Source: Polyangiaceae bacterium (GTDB lineage: Bacteria > Myxococcota_A > Polyangia > Polyangiales > Polyangiaceae). Taken from it: a stretch of DNA of 64,000 bases. The translations under genes and the position numbers were made by a program. Position 1 is the first letter of the stretch. Each line of letters begins with the position of its first letter. The stretch spans positions 1,054,001-1,118,000 of the forward strand of contig JAWKRG010000003.1 of assembly GCA_041389725.1 (NCBI GenBank), in the 5' to 3' direction. The notes beneath the pieces are model-generated. The model ran no database searches. It was not told the DNA's origin and saw nothing but the letters and a program-made list of their open reading frames with translations. Shown here piece by piece: positions 25,405 to 34,146 of the stretch.

Positions 25405-26022
25405 TCAATTGATGACGCCAACGCACTTGCTCGTAGTGCCGTCGCAGATCCCCTTCTTCGCATCGAAGCAGGCCGCTCCGCAGGCGAAGGGGCCGCAGCC
25501 CGCTTTCTCCCAAGCGTCGTAGGCAGCCTTCGCGGCCTTGACTGCATCGGCCTTCGCCTCGTTCACGATCACAGGACAGCCGCACTGATCCGGGACTTTG
25601 TCGGACCCTGAGCACTGCACCACGCCGAGCAACCCAGAGCACTCCACTGCAGCAGCCAGCGTCTTCGCGCGTTCGTCGTTCAGCGTCTTGCAGTCCACGC
25701 CGCCATCGCCGGGGGAGCCCGACGCGCCGCCGCTCGCACTACCCGCGCTACCTCCGCTCGAGGTTCCCGCGCTGCCGCCGCTCGAGGTTCCCGCGCTGCC
25801 GCCGCTCGCGCTGCCGGCACTGCCGCCGCTCGCCGTTCCCGCAGTGCCACCGCTCGCGCTGCCCGAGCTGCCGCCGCTGGCACTGCCCGAGTTGCCACCC
25901 GTAGCTTGTCCGGCACTGCCCGCGCTACCGCCGCCGCCGCCGTCCGATTCACTGCTGCCGCAGCCCCAGCTCCAGACGCCCACCGTCGACACCGCCAACC
26001 AAACCAAGCACCGTGCGTTCAT
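25405..26022 (-). CDS. Gly/Ser-repeat linker lipoprotein
   Basis: A 205-residue lipoprotein. The signal peptide ends WSWGC near residue 21. A linker of about 85 residues contains runs of the hexapeptide type SASGGS / TSSGGS, encoded by tandem 18-36-bp DNA repeats between about 25740 and 25920. The C-terminal 90 residues (from about 110) have eight Cys and alternating helices (CKTLNDERAKTLAAAVEC, CGPFACGAACFDAKKG). It converges on the Sel1 gene with a 51-bp gap. Function is unknown. Confidence 0.82.
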   Translation of the reverse strand: MNARCLVWLAVSTVGVWSWGCGSSESDGGGGGSAGSAGQATGGNSGSASGGSSGSASGGTAGTASGGSAGSASGGSAGTSSGGSAGTSSGGSAGSASGGASGSPGDGGVDCKTLNDERAKTLAAAVECSGLLGVVQCSGSDKVPDQCGCPVIVNEAKADAVKAAKAAYDAWEKAGCGPFACGAACFDAKKGICDGTTSKCVGVIN

Positions 26023-26134
26023 CGTTGCGCCCCTTCGTAGGTGTCGTCGAGTCTAGCAACCGCCGGGTGCTCGGGCCAGGGCGTGGGCGTGCCGGAGTGC
26101 GTGGCACTTTGGATGGCGGCTCGTCAGGGCGCTT

Positions 26135-27439
26135 TCATGCCTTGGCGTCCCTGCGCCTACGTCGCGTGAGCCACAGCGCGAGCGGCAGTAGCCACCACGC
26201 CGAGGTAGTCGCCACACCAATGAAGCGGCAGCCGCAGCCCCCCGAGTCATTAGTGCCGCCCGCAGCTGCACTGCTACCGCCCGCCGCAGTGTTGCCACCT
26301 GCGGGGTTCCCAGCACTGCCGCCGCCCGCGCCGCCCGCGGGCGGGTCGACGGGCGTTCCCTTTCCCGGAGCGAGGCGAAACACGTGGACGTCCTCGTCCA
26401 CGTCATTCACACGAGCGAACACATTGCGACTCGGGATGTAACGAAAACGCCCAAACACACCGCCACTGGTCGTGACGGTTCCTGGGTCGTCACCCGTCGC
26501 GGCGTGTTGCTCGAAGCTACGTGCAACGGGATCGAAGGTGTACACCGTCAGTCCACCGTGCCACAGCACGAACTTCTTCTGCGTCGGGTCGAAGTCGATC
26601 CCCGGCGATGAACCGCCAAAGAGATCGTCGGCATTCGCGCCGACGATGGCCACGTCCTGCTCGTAGCTATCCGTGTCCAGATGGTAGAAATCGACACGGC
26701 CGTCGCCGACGATGACCATCAACCGTGCCTCCGGATCGAGCGCAGCGGCGACGTTGGCCGCCCAGAATCCGCCGTCTGACGCCGCACGGTTCGTGTAGGT
26801 GTCCGCTTGAGGATCGTACTCGAGCATGCGGCGATTGCTGCGACGAAACACGTGACCGGTCACCGGATCGAACACCGTGGGATCGCCGAAGGAATCGCTC
26901 TCGGGCTCGTCGACTTTGCGCGACCAACTCCCGTTGGCGAAAGAGAAGGCCCACGTCGCCGAGGAGTAGGAACCGCTCTGCCACAAGCTGCCCCCTACGG
27001 CCAGCATCGAGTCGGTGCTCGGCACGTAGGCGAGTCCCGAGTAGGTATGGCGCGAGCCAGGGTTGCCGTCGTCGTAGGTTTCGTGGGTTCCCCCGGAAGG
27101 GATCTGCGCAGTCGGAGTCGGCCCCCAGGCTCGTGCCCAAGCAAGACTCGCGAAGTCGAAGGCGTAGACCTCGTTCCCCTTGTAGTCTCCGTGGCCACCG
27201 CCCCAGATCAGCAAGCGACCCCGCGTGGTGTCGACGGTTCCACCGCTCCATGCGGCGGTAGCCCCCTGGCAGTGGAAGTGCCACTCGTACTCCGCCTCAT
27301 CGGGCGGACAGGCGTCCCGCATCTTGCTGTTTGGAATGCGGTACCAGGTTCCCGGCGCCAGGTCATCGAGAGCGTCGGCGCGGGCGAGGGGCGCCGAGAA
27401 CACGAGGCCGATCGCCACGACGAGAGCAACGGGTCGCAT
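26135..27439 (-). CDS. Kelch-like beta-propeller protein with MYXO-CTERM sorting signal
   Basis: A 434-residue exported protein. The signal peptide (1-22) ends in ARA. The body has kelch/galactose-oxidase-like repeats (LLIWGGGHGDYKGNEVYAFD, YSGLAYVPSTDSMLAVGG, FRYIPSRNVF) to about residue 350. A linker rich in Gly/Ala/Asn (about 360-400) ends in the MYXO-CTERM signal: GGCGC, the hydrophobic stretch WWLLPLALWL, then TRRRRRD. This sorting signal is expected to be processed by a myxobacterial rhomboid-type or related protease and to lead to surface lipid attachment (established for the family, not shown here). No catalytic ligands of galactose oxidase are obvious. Confidence 0.88.
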   Translation of the reverse strand: MRPVALVVAIGLVFSAPLARADALDDLAPGTWYRIPNSKMRDACPPDEAEYEWHFHCQGATAAWSGGTVDTTRGRLLIWGGGHGDYKGNEVYAFDFASLAWARAWGPTPTAQIPSGGTHETYDDGNPGSRHTYSGLAYVPSTDSMLAVGGSLWQSGSYSSATWAFSFANGSWSRKVDEPESDSFGDPTVFDPVTGHVFRRSNRRMLEYDPQADTYTNRAASDGGFWAANVAAALDPEARLMVIVGDGRVDFYHLDTDSYEQDVAIVGANADDLFGGSSPGIDFDPTQKKFVLWHGGLTVYTFDPVARSFEQHAATGDDPGTVTTSGGVFGRFRYIPSRNVFARVNDVDEDVHVFRLAPGKGTPVDPPAGGAGGGSAGNPAGGNTAAGGSSAAAGGTNDSGGCGCRFIGVATTSAWWLLPLALWLTRRRRRDAKA

Positions 27440-27505
27440 AGGTCGAGTCTAGCGGCCGTTCCCGTCACGGGAAAGCGACGCCGAACGCACCGGCCGTTGC
27501 TCGGC

Positions 27506-27934
27506 TCAAACGTAGGGCGGAGCGGGCGGCGGCCCTGCACCCGGCGGAGGCCCCGGCGGCATTCCGCCAGGCGGCATTCCACCAGGAGCTCCCGGCGGCA
27601 CATCGCCGCCTTCGGCCTCGCGAACCTTCGCATTGTAGCGCTTCAACATCGCGCCGGCTCCGATACCCATGCCGATCGTGACCAGCAACATCACCAGGCC
27701 CGTCCCGACGCCGACGGTGCCGTAGGCCTTGTAGGTCGACGCTTTGCGCGCGTAGTACGCCGGGCCGAGAATGCTGTAGCGGCTGTAGCGCGCGGTCGCA
27801 GCGCGACGATCGTATTTCGCGCCTTCCGAGAAGAAATAGCCCCCGCCGCTGCAGGACCCGCAGGCCATGAGCGCGACCACCAGCGTGCCGCAGCCAACGA
27901 GGAAGTGTGCCGGGAAAGGCTTCGCTGCCGCCAT
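27506..27934 (-). CDS. Two-span membrane protein with Pro/Gly-rich tail
   Basis: A 142-residue protein. The ATG at 27934 (MAAAKPFPAHF) is preferred because an upstream open frame lacks signal features and is antisense to low-complexity DNA. Two hydrophobic segments are visible (about 12-30, VGCGTLVVALMACGSC, and about 75-97, VGTGLVMLLVTIGMGIG), with a Tyr-rich loop between them (AKYDRRAATARYSRYSI). The C-terminal 35 residues are Pro/Gly-rich (GGMPPGGMPPGPPPGAGPP). Function is unknown. It lies 66 bp downstream of the kelch gene's start on the same strand. Confidence 0.7.
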   Translation of the reverse strand: MAAAKPFPAHFLVGCGTLVVALMACGSCSGGGYFFSEGAKYDRRAATARYSRYSILGPAYYARKASTYKAYGTVGVGTGLVMLLVTIGMGIGAGAMLKRYNAKVREAEGGDVPPGAPGGMPPGGMPPGPPPGAGPPPAPPYV

Positions 27935-28156
27935 GGCCACAGGTAGAGCAAACCCGGCGCGTGGGGTCAAACCGTACCATGACGTCGCGAAACGCCGCCT
28001 GCCGGCACACGCGCACCGAGCATTGCGCCAGCCAACTCCCCACTGTAGCCTCGGAGCCGCGTTGCATGATGTCGACAAGCCGTGACCCTGCTGGTGAAGC
28101 GGCCCCATCGTGTCATCTCCCACCGCTGAGCTACCGACTCAGCAGAAAGTAGCCCC

Positions 28157-28570
28157 ATGCGGACCCAGGTCGTTGCCATGGCCGTTTTGCTCACGGCGCT
28201 CCTTGCTTGCAAGAAGAGTGATCCCCCTCCGCCGCCACCCGCGCCAGAACCCGTTGCGGCGCCAGCCCCAGCTCCGCCCTCCGAACCCGAAGAAAAGATC
28301 GAAAGCTTCAAAGGGACCTACGTGACGAACTGGGGCAAAGCCAACTGCACCCAGGTCAAACGCAACGTCAACTGCCTCTACGCCGGCAAAGGCGGTTCCT
28401 TGGACTGCAAGGTCGTGGGCGAGAAGGATCTCGAGTGCGACTGGGAGGAGCCCGGCCTGAGCGGCAAAGCCAAACTGACCAAGAAGGACGACGGCAAGCT
28501 GAGCGGCACCTGGGGTAATGGTGAGAGCGCGAAGAACGGCGGGGTCTGGGTGTTCAAACCCGTCGAGTGA
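28157..28570 (+). CDS. Small Cys-containing lipoprotein
   Basis: A 137-residue lipoprotein. The signal peptide MRTQVVAMAVLLTALLAC places the Cys at 18. A Pro-rich linker (to about 45) leads to a small beta domain with internal pattern NCTQVKRNVNCLYAGKGGSL and DLECDWEEPGLSGKAKLT, ending in a Trp-containing strand (GGVWVFKPVE). This resembles one repeat of a beta-sandwich that binds or wraps, but I cannot assign a family. The gene has an unspoiled frame and a start that yields a textbook lipobox. Confidence 0.8.
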   Translation: MRTQVVAMAVLLTALLACKKSDPPPPPPAPEPVAAPAPAPPSEPEEKIESFKGTYVTNWGKANCTQVKRNVNCLYAGKGGSLDCKVVGEKDLECDWEEPGLSGKAKLTKKDDGKLSGTWGNGESAKNGGVWVFKPVE

Positions 28571-28744
28571 GTCCCCGCGCGTGTGTAGTGGGGTTGGGGG
28601 CCCCTCGTGGAAACGGGGCGCGACCACCGTCGTGTGCGCGGCCTTGGGTCAAGAAGCACGTCTTGATTTCGCGCTGCAGCCGCGCCTGGGCCCCAGTGTA
28701 ACGAGGGGTCGGCTATGATGGACGCCTATCACCCGGCGAGGGGC

Positions 28745-30541
28745 ATGATGAAGCGCGGCGTTCACGTTCTCGGCATTCTCGCGCTGCTAGCCACGGCGAG
28801 CTGCGACGACGACACGGGCACTCTTGCCCAGCGCGTGCCCCAGGATGCAGCGGGACAAGATGCCACCCTCGATGCTGGCGTCGAGAGCGGCGCGGGTGGC
28901 AGCAGCGGCGATGCCGCCGTGGACTCGAGCGTGGACGGCGGCGCTGGCGCGGACGCTGCAACCGCGTGGCAATACGACCTGGACGGCGACGGAAACCTGG
29001 ACACGAACCTCAGCGTGGCCACGTGCGCCGCCGGCACGTGCCTCGACGTCGCGTCGTCCCTCGTCCCGACTCGCGAGATCACCATCGCGCCCACTCAGGA
29101 CAAGTGCATCGGCAGCCTTGCCGGCGATCGCCTGCAGCTGATCGGCAGTCACGCCGGCGACGCCATGCACGAAGTCTCCGTGCTGTACTGCCGCAACGAC
29201 GGAACGAACGCCCCGCCCGCTCTCGCCATTGTCGATGTGAGCGCAGGCAGCGTGGTGGCTGAGACAATCGCACCGCTGGCGCAAACAAACGCCTACGCCG
29301 ACGCACCTGCGGCTCCCGACGGCAAGCGCCATCCCTTCCTCGCGCCATCCTACGGCGACGGGGAGAACGCAGCCGGCAACTGGGGCGCGTTGTGCGTCTA
29401 TCGGCCGGACCTGGCAGGCGGAGGCGCATGCGGCGCCCACTTCAGCTCGATCGCCGCCGCGCCGAACGGTGGAAGCTACTTCCGCGAGGTCGGCGGCACC
29501 CTGCAAGACCTGGACGGCGATGGCTGGCAGGACATCACCCTGATTCATCATCAGCGCGTCCAAACGCTGTCGCCAGCCAAGCTGACGGAGATCAGCAGCG
29601 TGGAGTACGACGTCGCGGCCATCAGCGAGCCAGGTTCACCCAAGTGGTTTCACTCGGGCCGCAACTATGGCACCCACAGCGCCGTCGTCGGAAAGGACGG
29701 CGCGCTGCGCACGGTGGAAGTCGGCGGCGCGCCCATCGGCACCTTCAGCGACACCAACTGCAACGTGAGTCGGTTCGTCGCCGTGCTTTCCTCCTCTGCC
29801 GGCGCGCCGCAGAGTCGCACCCTGGCTTGGTCGAAGTACTTTGGCTTTGCCTCGACGATCTTCGGCACCATCGACCCGGCCTACGCCTCCAACCCCGGCG
29901 CAGTCGTCAGCCGCGCGGCGGACATCATGGATGGCTGCGTGCATCGCTTCTCGGACTCGCGCACGGTCATGGATGGCCAAGAAGCCGTGTTGGTCAACTA
30001 CTTCGCTCAAAGCGCGCCCGTCGACTCGTGTCTCGTCGAACAGTACGCGCTGTATTTGCCCCCGACTTGGACGGATGCGAAGAGCACGGCCTGGTACTCG
30101 TGCTTCGCGAAGAACGCCAAGGCCAGCGGAGTTTGGGGCATGCAAGTGCTGCGAGAAAGTGATGGCAGCGGCCTGACCGGCGGCCAGCACGTCTACGTCT
30201 GGGGCTGGTCGTCGGCATTGTTGCCCGGCGGTGAGGTCGTCTACCTGGTGGAGAATCTCCCGGGCGCCGGCGCTTTCGATCTGAGCGACCGAGCGCCCAG
30301 TCAGCTCTCGGTGCTCGCGCTGGTGGGCGGGCTCTTCACTGCCCGCGGCACGCTCCCCGTCGCTGGGCGTCCAGTGCTCCGCACCGTCGCGCCGTCGGGC
30401 GCGCGCGGTGCCGGTTCCTATACCTACTTTGCCGAACTCGAGCTCGCCGATCGCGACGGCGATGGCCTCGCGGACGTTCACCTGGAGAGCGGCGACTGGG
30501 TTGGCTACTCCACCGCGAAGAGTGCGTTCGTGACCAAGTAG
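28745..30541 (+). CDS. Lipoprotein with FG-GAP/VCBS-like DGDG motifs
   Basis: A 598-residue lipoprotein. The start used, ATG 28745 (with another at 28748), follows GGCGAGGGG and gives the signal MMKRGVHVLGILALLATASC with Cys at 20. An Ala/Gly/Asp linker extends to about 80. The folded part has Ca-binding-like repeats: DLDGDGNLDTN near 85, DLDGDGWQDITL near 260 and DRDGDGLADVHL near 575, the signature of integrin-like FG-GAP/VCBS propellers. The C-terminal quarter is beta-rich. Likely role: extracellular adhesion or binding; no enzyme motif. Confidence 0.8.
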   Translation: MMKRGVHVLGILALLATASCDDDTGTLAQRVPQDAAGQDATLDAGVESGAGGSSGDAAVDSSVDGGAGADAATAWQYDLDGDGNLDTNLSVATCAAGTCLDVASSLVPTREITIAPTQDKCIGSLAGDRLQLIGSHAGDAMHEVSVLYCRNDGTNAPPALAIVDVSAGSVVAETIAPLAQTNAYADAPAAPDGKRHPFLAPSYGDGENAAGNWGALCVYRPDLAGGGACGAHFSSIAAAPNGGSYFREVGGTLQDLDGDGWQDITLIHHQRVQTLSPAKLTEISSVEYDVAAISEPGSPKWFHSGRNYGTHSAVVGKDGALRTVEVGGAPIGTFSDTNCNVSRFVAVLSSSAGAPQSRTLAWSKYFGFASTIFGTIDPAYASNPGAVVSRAADIMDGCVHRFSDSRTVMDGQEAVLVNYFAQSAPVDSCLVEQYALYLPPTWTDAKSTAWYSCFAKNAKASGVWGMQVLRESDGSGLTGGQHVYVWGWSSALLPGGEVVYLVENLPGAGAFDLSDRAPSQLSVLALVGGLFTARGTLPVAGRPVLRTVAPSGARGAGSYTYFAELELADRDGDGLADVHLESGDWVGYSTAKSAFVTK

Positions 30542-30600
30542 TCTCCGCCCGACCGCGCCGAGGACGGATGCCTCACAGTCGCCCAACTCCGCGGCTCGCC

Positions 30601-30987
30601 TCACACCGTACGGGTGCGCGTCGTCAGACCTGCGAGCAGCAGAATCAACGCGCCAAAGGCCGTGAGCCACAGCCCTGCGAAGGTGGTGCGCCACAGCAGG
30701 TGAACGAACTCGAACAGCGCCCAGGTGAAGAACCCACCGCCAACGCATAGCGCCAGGTTCGCGGCCAGGCGCCGATTGAAGAACGACGCGAGCAGTGCCG
30801 CCACCGCACCTACCGGCAGCAAGTAGAGCGCGTAGAACGGTGCCCCGCGCTTCTTCATGGCTGCGATCAGTTGCCAGCCGTCGATGAAAACCCCCGCTCC
30901 AAATCCGCGGAGCCCGAGCCAGCCCATGCAAAAGCCCACCAATACCAGCGCTGCACCCACCAAGACGCCAACGTTCATGCGTTTCAT
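30601..30987 (-). CDS. Four-span integral membrane protein
   Basis: A 128-residue protein with four predicted membrane helices (about 5-25 GVLVGAALVLVGFCMGWLGL, 50-68, 72-95 and 102-122) separated by short charged loops and ending in TTRTRTV. I do not recognise a family. It diverges from the LysR-type gene across 69 bp that contain a palindrome, the usual arrangement of a LysR regulator and its target. Confidence 0.75.
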   Translation of the reverse strand: MKRMNVGVLVGAALVLVGFCMGWLGLRGFGAGVFIDGWQLIAAMKKRGAPFYALYLLPVGAVAALLASFFNRRLAANLALCVGGGFFTWALFEFVHLLWRTTFAGLWLTAFGALILLLAGLTTRTRTV

Positions 30988-31027
30988 GGCCCGATCTACG
31001 CCCGGTCGAGCAAAACCCTCCTGGATT

Positions 31028-31041
31028 AATAGTCAGCTATT
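31028..31041. promoter_or_regulatory. Palindrome in the divergent LysR region
   Basis: AATAG and CTATT form a perfect inverted repeat around a 4-base spacer in an A/T-rich patch 15 bp upstream of the LysR start. A second imperfect inverted repeat overlaps it (AGCT at both ends of 31036-31050). This is a candidate LysR-type operator or autoregulatory site. Confidence 0.4.
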
Positions 31042-31056
31042 CAATAAGCTAGGCTT

Positions 31057-31917
31057 ATGAATCTTGGGCGCCTGGAGGGCTTTTACTGGGTCGCCCGCGA
31101 AGGCGGCTATTCCCGCGCGGCCCGCGCGTTTCCCTACCCCATCTCGCAGCCCGGCGTGTACCAGCAGGTCAAGAAGCTGGAGGCAGAGCTGGGGCGGCCG
31201 CTGTTCGATCGCATCGGCAAAGACCAGCTCAGGCTCACGGCGGCGGGTGAGCGCTTGTTCGAGTTCTGTCAGCCCTTCTTCGAGGCGCTTCCTACCCTCG
31301 TCGAAGCGATCCGCAGCGACGAGCTGGCGGGAACCCTGCGGCTTGATGCATCGGGTTTGATCCTGCGCGAGCTGGTGCCGCAGTGGGTGCAGCGCTGGCG
31401 AAAGGCAATGCCAAACGTAAGCGTGGATGTGCAGGAGCTGCAGGTCGTCGACTTCGATCGCTTGCGCACTGGCGCCGCCCACCTCATCGTCGACCACTGC
31501 GATCAGATCCCACCTGATATCGACCATCGCGTCGTGGCTACCGCCTACGCGTTCCTCGTCGTCCCTGACGAGCATCGCAAGATTCGCCGCAGCGCGCTTG
31601 CGGAGCTCGCGCGTCTTCCCTTCGTGAGCTATCACCCGAGTCTGCCCCACTACGCGCTGCAAATGCGTGCGCTTCGAGAGCACATCGGCACGCCACACCG
31701 AACCGTGTCGGCGAGCTCCGTCGATGCCATCCTTGCCTTCGTTCGCGCGGGTCTCGGCTTCTCGGTCGTACCCTGGTTGGATCGGCGCGGTCCGCGACAA
31801 GCAGGCGTCGCGGCCACGCGCGTCACGGGCCCCGGCACTCGCTTTCCCATCGCAGCACTGTGGCGGCGCGGGGATCATCCCTTGGTTCGCGGCGCCCTGG
31901 CGGCTCTACAGGATTGA
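31057..31917 (+). CDS. LysR-family transcriptional regulator
   Basis: A 286-residue protein of usual family length. The N-terminal winged helix-turn-helix (about 1-65) has LEGFYWVAREGGYSRAARAF and SQPGVYQQVKKLEAELGRPL, then DRIGKDQLRLTAAGERL. A type-2 periplasmic-binding fold for the effector follows, starting near residue 90 (GTLRLDASGLILREL). LysR proteins usually control a divergent neighbour and themselves in response to a small metabolite; here that neighbour is the four-span membrane protein. The effector is unknown. Confidence 0.93.
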   Translation: MNLGRLEGFYWVAREGGYSRAARAFPYPISQPGVYQQVKKLEAELGRPLFDRIGKDQLRLTAAGERLFEFCQPFFEALPTLVEAIRSDELAGTLRLDASGLILRELVPQWVQRWRKAMPNVSVDVQELQVVDFDRLRTGAAHLIVDHCDQIPPDIDHRVVATAYAFLVVPDEHRKIRRSALAELARLPFVSYHPSLPHYALQMRALREHIGTPHRTVSASSVDAILAFVRAGLGFSVVPWLDRRGPRQAGVAATRVTGPGTRFPIAALWRRGDHPLVRGALAALQD

Positions 31918-31952
31918 GTCGTCTGCGTGCGGGATGCACAGCTGCGCGAGGC

Positions 31953-32315
31953 GGGTGGCTCACGAGCGTTGCCGTGGCGGGCGACGGCAGTCGCTTTGCC
32001 GGGGGCACCTGGATCTCGGATGCATCAGGCAGCGAGGTGTTTTTCTTCGATCACGCTGCGCAGCACCCCCTACGCTTCGCAGCGTTCGAACGCAGTGGTC
32101 ATGCCATCGCCATGTCTGCAGACCGTTCTCGCGTTGGGTCTGGCGGGACCGACAAGAAGATCCACTTCTTCGATGGTTCCTTGGCACCCGCACGTCCTAT
32201 GATGTGGGAAGCGCCTCGGGTTCGGTGTGGTCCCTGGCCCTGTCCGACGACGGCTCGCGCTTGTTCGCCTGTGGCGGGCGCTTGGAACAGCGGCAACCTC
32301 TTCGGCATGTACTGA
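31953..32315 (+). pseudogene. Remnant of a WD40/beta-propeller gene with frameshifts
   Basis: Three stretches in alternating frames make consecutive propeller-like strands. Frame one gives WLTSVAVAGDGSRFAGGTW and GHAIAMSADRSRVGSGGTDK, then KIHFFDGS. After a frame change near 32200, SVWSLALSDDGSRLFACGG continues the same repeat register. A second change near 32270 returns to the first frame, which ends with a TGA at 32313. No start codon or signal peptide precedes it; the left edge is only 36 bp from the LysR stop. It reads as a truncated, frameshifted gene rather than sequencing error, but an assembly check would be needed to tell them apart. Confidence 0.55.
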
Positions 32316-32390
32316 CGGCATGTCGACGAAGCGACATCCGAGCGCATGCAGGCGCGCCCTTCGCCGTCCAGGTTGGTAGCGGCGGCTGAA

Positions 32391-32475
32391 GGGGGCACGA
32401 GGTGTCGTCTCAATTCGGTGGCTCTAGAATGTTGCCGCTCTGAGAGTCGCCGCCGACGGGGGCACGAGGTGTCGT
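32391..32475. repeat. 18-bp direct repeat spanning a gene 3' end
   Basis: Two identical 18-bp copies at 32391-32408 and 32458-32475 (period 67). One lies just past the stop of the next minus-strand lipoprotein gene and the other inside its last codons. Confidence 0.75.
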
Positions 32476-32817
32476 TCGCTCGCGCCGCGCACAACTGCAG
32501 ACCTCGCAACCCTTGCTGTCGAAGCTGCACACGCTCTTGGACCACAGGCACATCGGTTTCGTGGGCTTGCCGCACGAAGCACTGCTGAACTCGACCTTCT
32601 CTCGCTTCTCTCCCTCCCCGCAGTCGTCCTCCGAACCGCACTGCCCGCTGGCTTCGGCCTCCCTCTTGTCGCGAGCCTCGGCGAGGACGTTGTCGCCGGG
32701 CTGCGCTTCCTCGTCCTCCGCCTGAGACGGGTCTTCGGCCAGAGCGGGATGGACGGTTCCACATGCCCCGAGCCCGAGCGAGACAAGAACCCACAAGACG
32801 AGCATCGGCGAATGCAC
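32410..32817 (-). CDS. Small acidic Cys-rich lipoprotein
   Basis: A 135-residue lipoprotein. The signal peptide MHSPMLVLWVLVSLGLGAC gives a lipidated Cys at 19. An acidic stretch (about 28-60, EDPSQAEDEEAQPGD) precedes a Cys-rich segment with nine Cys (GQCGSEDDCGEGEK, CLWSKSVCSFDSKGCEVCSC). The tail is basic then polar. An overlapping frame on the same strand starts further upstream but lacks a signal peptide. Function is unknown. Confidence 0.65.
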   Translation of the reverse strand: MHSPMLVLWVLVSLGLGACGTVHPALAEDPSQAEDEEAQPGDNVLAEARDKREAEASGQCGSEDDCGEGEKREKVEFSSASCGKPTKPMCLWSKSVCSFDSKGCEVCSCARRERTTPRAPVGGDSQSGNILEPPN

Positions 32818-33094
32818 GGTGTCCCTCTCACGGAGATCGCAGCAGCGGAGGCTGGTGTCAAGCGCGCGCCGTGGGTTCAGGGCGCACTCGCCGCAGTCCA
32901 GTCAGGGACATGCTTCCGAGGAGCGTAGCACATCCCCGCCTGCTGGCGGCGCCAGGGAGTGCGCGCCGACACGGCGCACCGGGCGTCGGAGGTGGGACGC
33001 CCCTTCGCCGCCGAGCCCGATCCCGACGTGTTCGTGTTCGACTCCGATTGAGGTTGGTCCAGCGCGATGCTCCCGCCGTGCCGCCGCCCCGAAC

Positions 33095-34087
33095 TCAGTG
33101 GCTGATCGGTCCCGTGGAGATCACGAAGTCGTCGAAGTAGGTGTACTCGTCTTTGGTTGCCGCCCAGTCTGCGCCGCTTCCGCCGAAGAAGGTCGAGAAG
33201 TAGAAGACGTCGATGGCGAAGGTTCCCACGTCGCGAAAGCGGATGTCCTTGCGCTCCAAGGCCTTCTGGCCGTTCCACCAGGCCTCCACCACACCGTCGT
33301 GCTGACCGGGCGTGTTCATCACGAAGTGATGCTCCACCTGAACCCACTGTCCTGGAGCGAAGGCGCGCTGACCACCCATGTCGTACATCAGATCCTCGCC
33401 GTAGATCGTGGGTTGATCCGGGTGATACAGGTACTGCACGGCCTCGCCGTCGGTGCGCCACATCATGCGCCCGCTCCAACCGTCCATGCCGTTCGGCTTG
33501 CTGCCACCGGTGTTGTTGTCGCCGCCGCCGAGACCAGGGATCTTGCCGCCCTTCACGAAATCGAAGCCCGCGCCGAACTTCACCCAGTACGACACGTACA
33601 GCTCATCGAAGCTCTTCGGCAGATCCACGAGCCACTGCGCTCCGCCATCGCCAGGACCGACGCCACCCTTGGGGTAGAGCACGCGAAGGCTCTTGCCCGA
33701 GTGAGCCTCCGCGCCTTCGATGATGTCGACTCGTCCCTCGGTCAGACCACTTGCCCACTTCAGCCCAGTCCACTCCAAGTCCATCGCTGTCTTGGTGTAG
33801 GGCCCGGTCGGAGCGGGTTCGAAATCCACCTTCAGAATGATCTGGCCGCTGCTGCCAGTGCCCGAGGTGCCACCACTTGCGCTGCCTGACACACCTCCAG
33901 AAGACGTTCCCGCACCGGTTCCCGCGCTGCCACCGCTCGAGCCGCCAGCTCCATTGCCGCCGCTGCCCGCTGCCCCGGAGGCGCCTGCTGCCGCAGAGGC
34001 GCCCGCGGCACCGCCGTCGCCATCGCTCTCTGAACTACAGCCGAAGGACCCGAGAACGAGAATCGAAACCAACGCGAGGATTCGCAT
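33095..34087 (-). CDS. Lipoprotein with polysaccharide lyase family 14-like domain
   Basis: A 330-residue lipoprotein. The ATG at 34087 begins MRILALVSILVLGSFGC with the Cys at 17. A Gly/Ser/Ala linker runs to about residue 75. The C-terminal 250 residues resemble the PL14-type jelly-roll of alginate and glucuronan lyases: VSYWVKFGAGFDFVKGGKIP and LGGG, then WSGRMMWRTDGEAVQYLY and the terminal strand DDFVISTGPISH. These enzymes cleave uronic-acid glycans by beta-elimination. The substrate cannot be read here. A role in degrading prey or plant-derived polysaccharide at the surface is plausible. Confidence 0.82.
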   Translation of the reverse strand: MRILALVSILVLGSFGCSSESDGDGGAAGASAAAGASGAAGSGGNGAGGSSGGSAGTGAGTSSGGVSGSASGGTSGTGSSGQIILKVDFEPAPTGPYTKTAMDLEWTGLKWASGLTEGRVDIIEGAEAHSGKSLRVLYPKGGVGPGDGGAQWLVDLPKSFDELYVSYWVKFGAGFDFVKGGKIPGLGGGDNNTGGSKPNGMDGWSGRMMWRTDGEAVQYLYHPDQPTIYGEDLMYDMGGQRAFAPGQWVQVEHHFVMNTPGQHDGVVEAWWNGQKALERKDIRFRDVGTFAIDVFYFSTFFGGSGADWAATKDEYTYFDDFVISTGPISH

Positions 34088-34146
34088 GCTCGTAGCGTAG
34101 CGCAAAGCGCTGCATGTAGCGCGTGTGCGCCTGGATCCACTACTTC

